A DNA stretch of 64,000 nucleotides. Source: Dipylidium caninum (Eukaryota > Platyhelminthes > Cestoda > Cyclophyllidea > Dipylidiidae). Below, piece after piece: positions 60,695 through 64,000 of this stretch (the first letter of the stretch is position 1; the number at the start of each line of letters is the position of its first letter). The DNA lies in assembly GCA_017562135.1 (NCBI GenBank), contig QEYB01000766.1:434001-498000 (forward strand), written 5' to 3'. Below the pieces are notes generated by a model that saw only the letters and a program-made list of their open reading frames with translations, had not been told where the DNA came from and ran no database searches. Position numbers and translations under genes: made by a program.

Positions 60695-63358
60695 CTTCGC
60701 TTCATACCTTCCCTCTTACTTACTTTCCCTTTGAATCCTCCGTTTCTCTAGTTATTTTTTTTACCAAGGCCATCATTGTGCCCTTTTGACAAATTATATT
60801 GGATGAACTGGATAAACTGGCTCCCTCAGGAACGGGTGAGGTGAAGTGCATCAGCACTAAGTTAATCAACTTGCCTCTTGCACCCATCAACAATGCGACG
60901 AGGACTGTGGTGTACGATGGTCTGTCACCGCTAAACTCCCTTTTCCCATTCAAAAACAGGTTCGTCATAAGCTTTATCGTGGCTGATTGACTAATGCTGT
61001 CATTGAAAGACTGGACGAATTTTTACTGTGGTATAGTTTTTGTTGTAGGACGTCAAAATTCCAAAGAAAAGGTGAATTCGTAACAGATAACTTAGATCGT
61101 GCGTATCCATGATTGATAAGCCATCAAAGTCGCGGACTGTGGGATGGTCGGTAACGAGAGGGATGCAAAGTTGCCAGAACCGAATGGTAATTGAATGGTT
61201 GTCACAGTGTCCCTTCGAACAGCAACCGCATTCATGTGGCCTTCTGGTCATTCAATTGGGTAAATTTGAGCTCTTCATGCATAGTTGACCTCTCATTCCA
61301 TTTACTGGTAAAAAGAACTTTATACTTGAGATAAATGAAAAACACTGAGTCACTATTAGGGAGAACTGGGGACACTCCTGTTTCGGCTGCGAAAGAGCGT
61401 CTTGTAACAGCCGGCAAATTTAAATGAAGTCGAATTGCTTGTGGAGGTACTACAATCAAGGGGCGGGTGTTGTTTTCCCACGTCACTTCACCTCCATTTC
61501 ATGGCATATTTCTTCTGTTAGCACAACCCCAAAGCTCATTCTTCTCGCACACAATCTGCCTACTGGACAATGTTACTCCAGAGCTGAAGCGTAATATACA
61601 ACAATTCGTTGCATTATACAACAACACAAGCGTGTCATGGATGTAGAAACGTGCAAGTTACAATTGAGGCCACCAACCCAGAGGCTCTGTGCCATGGAAT
61701 TACTAGTCGACATAGTTAACATTGGCGCCAAACAGGTTTTTTGATTACCGGGCTCACACCACCGTGGCACATTCGCATATCTCTACCGTTTGTTTATCTG
61801 TAAGATACGACCACTAGTCGAGTAATAAGGCAAAAGGGCATGCAAATGCCATCGTCGTGCACCTGCAACAGTGGCGTGCGTAAATGTTTCGTTAAATAGG
61901 AACCTAATTAACTGATTTTTGTCCCGAAATTTTCCACACAATGAAAGAGGATTGCACTTAATAACGTAGTCTACTCTGGCGTGCTGGTTCATTTCAGTCG
62001 ATGTTCCCAGGCCCTCTTTGGCAATGAGGAGAAAGTGACTATTTCATAAGCAGTAAATTAAATAGATTGGTGTTCAAACAAAGGAACTGACTCATGCTCC
62101 CCTCAGTTGCATGATTTAACTCAGCCATTTTGCCATTACGCATGGCTGGATTTTGATGGTTAATACAGTAACATCACGCAGGCATTGTTTTATAAATAAC
62201 TGGGCCGCTCGAACAGGGTGCAACAGTAGACGGTGGTTCAGAGGACATAAACGAGAAAACGTTGTCATCGAAGTTAAGTGCGGACTCCATCACTGAAATT
62301 AGAATAATCAAATATATTGCAGTGGAACATTTGCCCATAAAAGGCAACATTTTTGATTGTGACTCGAGTTATGCGCATTTATAGCTTCTTCATACATATA
62401 ATTTGCTGTTGAACTTCCGCGCTCCTTCAATCTACTTTTAAGCAAGTATGTTTTTTAGTAATCCGGCTTGCAGAGACCAAAGAATGGTTAGGGACACTAG
62501 CAAAACATTACATTTACAGGGAGTCGCACGGTCTGAAAGGTCACACCGAGTCTGACGGAAGGCAAACACGCTTCAAATATGAACCGTTGAATGCAGGCGT
62601 TCTGCTAGCTTTGCGAAATTTCATTAAAAAGTTTAGGGGGGGGTAGCTTTTAAAAATTTATAGTGAAGCGTAGGTGCGCAAAATGACCCAACTATGAATG
62701 CAAGGGTGTGGACAACGGGATATAGCTCAATATAACAATATAGACCAGTTTCCAGGTGTACCTGAATAAAAGATGTTATGAAAGGAGGTTACAATGTGGA
62801 ATGGACAATTGCATTTGCTTCTTACGACAAGAATTAAAATATAAAAAATTAAAAAACACCATATCCTACAAGCAATTATAGAATTGTTTAACATAAATGA
62901 ATTTGCCACGGAGAGTCTTATATTTTGTGTTTATTTATTTTATGGCATTTCTACAGAACTTTGTTTGTCTACATGGAGCCAGTTTCAAAGGCTGGGCCTC
63001 TGCCAGTCTGAGCGGGTGCGTGTCTTGCTATTTTGATACCGTACCACGTTGATGTGCTTTTCAACATCCTTTTTTTGGATTAGGAAAATCTCTAATCTGC
63101 CTGCTATATTTACCTACGATACTCTATTACCTTTTTCCTTATCCAATAGTATAAGTTGCAGTGTGCTTAGCAACCTCACTAATACCGTACCAAAAGTATT
63201 TTTAGTACATACCCCGGCGTATAATTCCCATAGTCTGACAATAACACAAACTTATTAAAGTTGGGCTTTATTGCGCGACCCCTTGTTTTGTTGAATTTTA
63301 GATTGCTGCTTTCGCCGTTCTTCTGCATTTAGGGCATCATGATGGTGTAAACTCCACC
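60695..63358. other. Intergenic region upstream of the ADAM10-like gene
   Basis: AT-rich with no supported exon. Short minus-strand frames at 61000-61251, 61232-61486 and 61573-61770 lie in series but show no recognisable motifs. A splice acceptor (GAATTTTAG ending at 63301) and a small upstream ORF precede the next gene. Confidence 0.5.
63339..63350 (+). promoter_or_regulatory. Minimal upstream ORF before the ADAM10-like start
   Basis: ATG ATG GTG TAA, ending eight bases before the predicted start codon (63359), in what should be the leader (acceptor AG at 63300-63301). If in the mature mRNA, it could reduce or tune translation of the protease. Confidence 0.35.
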
Positions 63359-64000
63359 ATGGTAGCGTATAAAGTGTATTACCTCCTATTTATTTCCATC
63401 TTCGTTGCCCCTTATCTCTCAAAACAGGCTTTTGTTCCGCAAATTGGCCAATATGTGGCACTAAATTATCCTGCCCTTCGACCTCCATCAACTCGCTTTA
63501 GACGTTCCACGGATCAATCACCCTCCTTCTTTTTTAATGCATTTGGACATAATTTTTCTTTGGTCCTCTATCGTGATGAAGGCGTTTTGTCTCCAACAGC
63601 AACTATAGTTGTTGGTGGTCAAACTCTTCCCCTTACTAGTGATAACAATTTCGCCTATCCCGTACGCGGTTTCCTCAAATACCATCCGAAAAGCCTTGTG
63701 TTTGGCAGCGTTCTTAATGGCGTCTTCCGCGGAACTATTGCGTTCAATGCCAACAGTTTGGGACTTCTCGTAGAAAGCCCCCTTGCAGTTGATGGTGTGT
63801 ATTTTGTTGAACCAGCGGGAAATTTCCTACCAGATCCCCACTTTCATTCTGTGATTTATCGCGCTGATGGAAATAGCATTGGTGATAAGTTGGTTCGACG
63901 AAAACGTGGTCTTGTTGCTGATACCGATGCTGCCTCAGAGCCTGCATTTTGCGGGCATTCGAATCCGCAGATTGCGCAGCGGCTCAGGGAAATGTCTCAA
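63359..64000 (+). CDS. ADAM10/Kuzbanian-like metalloprotease, N-terminal part (truncated by window end)
   Basis: Membrane-anchored ADAM protease; ADAM10 family members shed ectodomains such as Notch. The 214 codons visible are the signal peptide and prodomain. The start context is CACCATGG. A hydrophobic signal (residues 1 to about 20) is followed by prodomain motifs typical of ADAM10: FGSVLNGVFRGTI, GVYFVEP and FHSVIYRADG. Cys198 in AFCGHSNP corresponds to the prodomain cysteine near the ADAM10 CADHS motif. An RFRR site lies near residue 50, and an RRKR furin-type site at 180-183 precedes the Cys, whereas in human ADAM10 the main furin site comes after it. The catalytic HExxH domain, disintegrin region and membrane segment lie beyond position 64000. 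ADAM17 is less likely because it lacks the FHSVIY pattern. Confidence 0.82.
   Translation, partial: MVAYKVYYLLFISIFVAPYLSKQAFVPQIGQYVALNYPALRPPSTRFRRSTDQSPSFFFNAFGHNFSLVLYRDEGVLSPTATIVVGGQTLPLTSDNNFAYPVRGFLKYHPKSLVFGSVLNGVFRGTIAFNANSLGLLVESPLAVDGVYFVEPAGNFLPDPHFHSVIYRADGNSIGDKLVRRKRGLVADTDAASEPAFCGHSNPQIAQRLREMSQ

Noticed and set aside
1..64000. CRISPR arrays, bacterial-type operons, ribosomal RNA genes
   Set aside because: No regularly spaced direct repeats, no Shine-Dalgarno-led gene runs and no rRNA-like sequence were seen. The window is a eukaryotic intron-containing genome.

Overview
This is a eukaryotic nuclear window, most likely from a cestode (tapeworm) flatworm. The evidence is a neuropeptide F precursor whose mature C-terminal region is almost identical to what I recall of tapeworm NPF (cestode Moniezia type), together with compact protein-coding genes carrying very short introns (32, 33, 34, 39, 41 and 49 nt), a platyhelminth trait. 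Gene models were built by hand from reading frames, GT/AG splice sites, intron phase and recalled protein families. No search was run, so exon edges are predictions.

Layout. Positions 1-20,900 are GC-rich and almost gene-free; the only gene I can support is the two-exon NPF precursor on the minus strand (3160-3651), with a plausible TATA box and 5'UTR intron upstream. At about 20.9 kb the base composition becomes more AT-rich and genes become dense. These are a six-exon tetraspanin (minus, 20975-22363), an eight-exon AMBRA1-like WD40 autophagy adaptor (23248-28232) and a five-exon B-type cyclin with a destruction box (29683-31035). Positions 31.0-38.4 kb hold no intact gene. They contain related repeat fragments, in both orientations, that look like decayed copies of an unknown protein-coding repeat.

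A ubiquitin-conjugating (E2) domain protein with a very long unrecognised C-terminal extension follows (38423-41825). Next come a single-exon SENP8-type deneddylase (44314-44991), an eleven-exon HACD3-type 3-hydroxyacyl-CoA dehydratase with an N-terminal p23-like domain (45393-50971) and a four-exon GT14 core-2/I branching GlcNAc-transferase (56035-60694). The last gene is the start of an ADAM10/Kuzbanian-like metalloprotease that runs off the window (63359-64000).

The genes are not an operon and share no pathway. Loose themes are ubiquitin and ubiquitin-like regulation (AMBRA1 as CUL4-DDB1 adaptor, E2, SENP8, and cyclin B as an APC/C substrate) and secretory or membrane biology (NPF, tetraspanin, HACD3, GCNT, ADAM10). 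The most notable items are the NPF gene, whose intron splits the codon of the penultimate Arg and is itself frame-preserving; the E2 protein with its roughly 570-residue extension; and the repeated coding-like fragment family at 32.8-36.5 kb.
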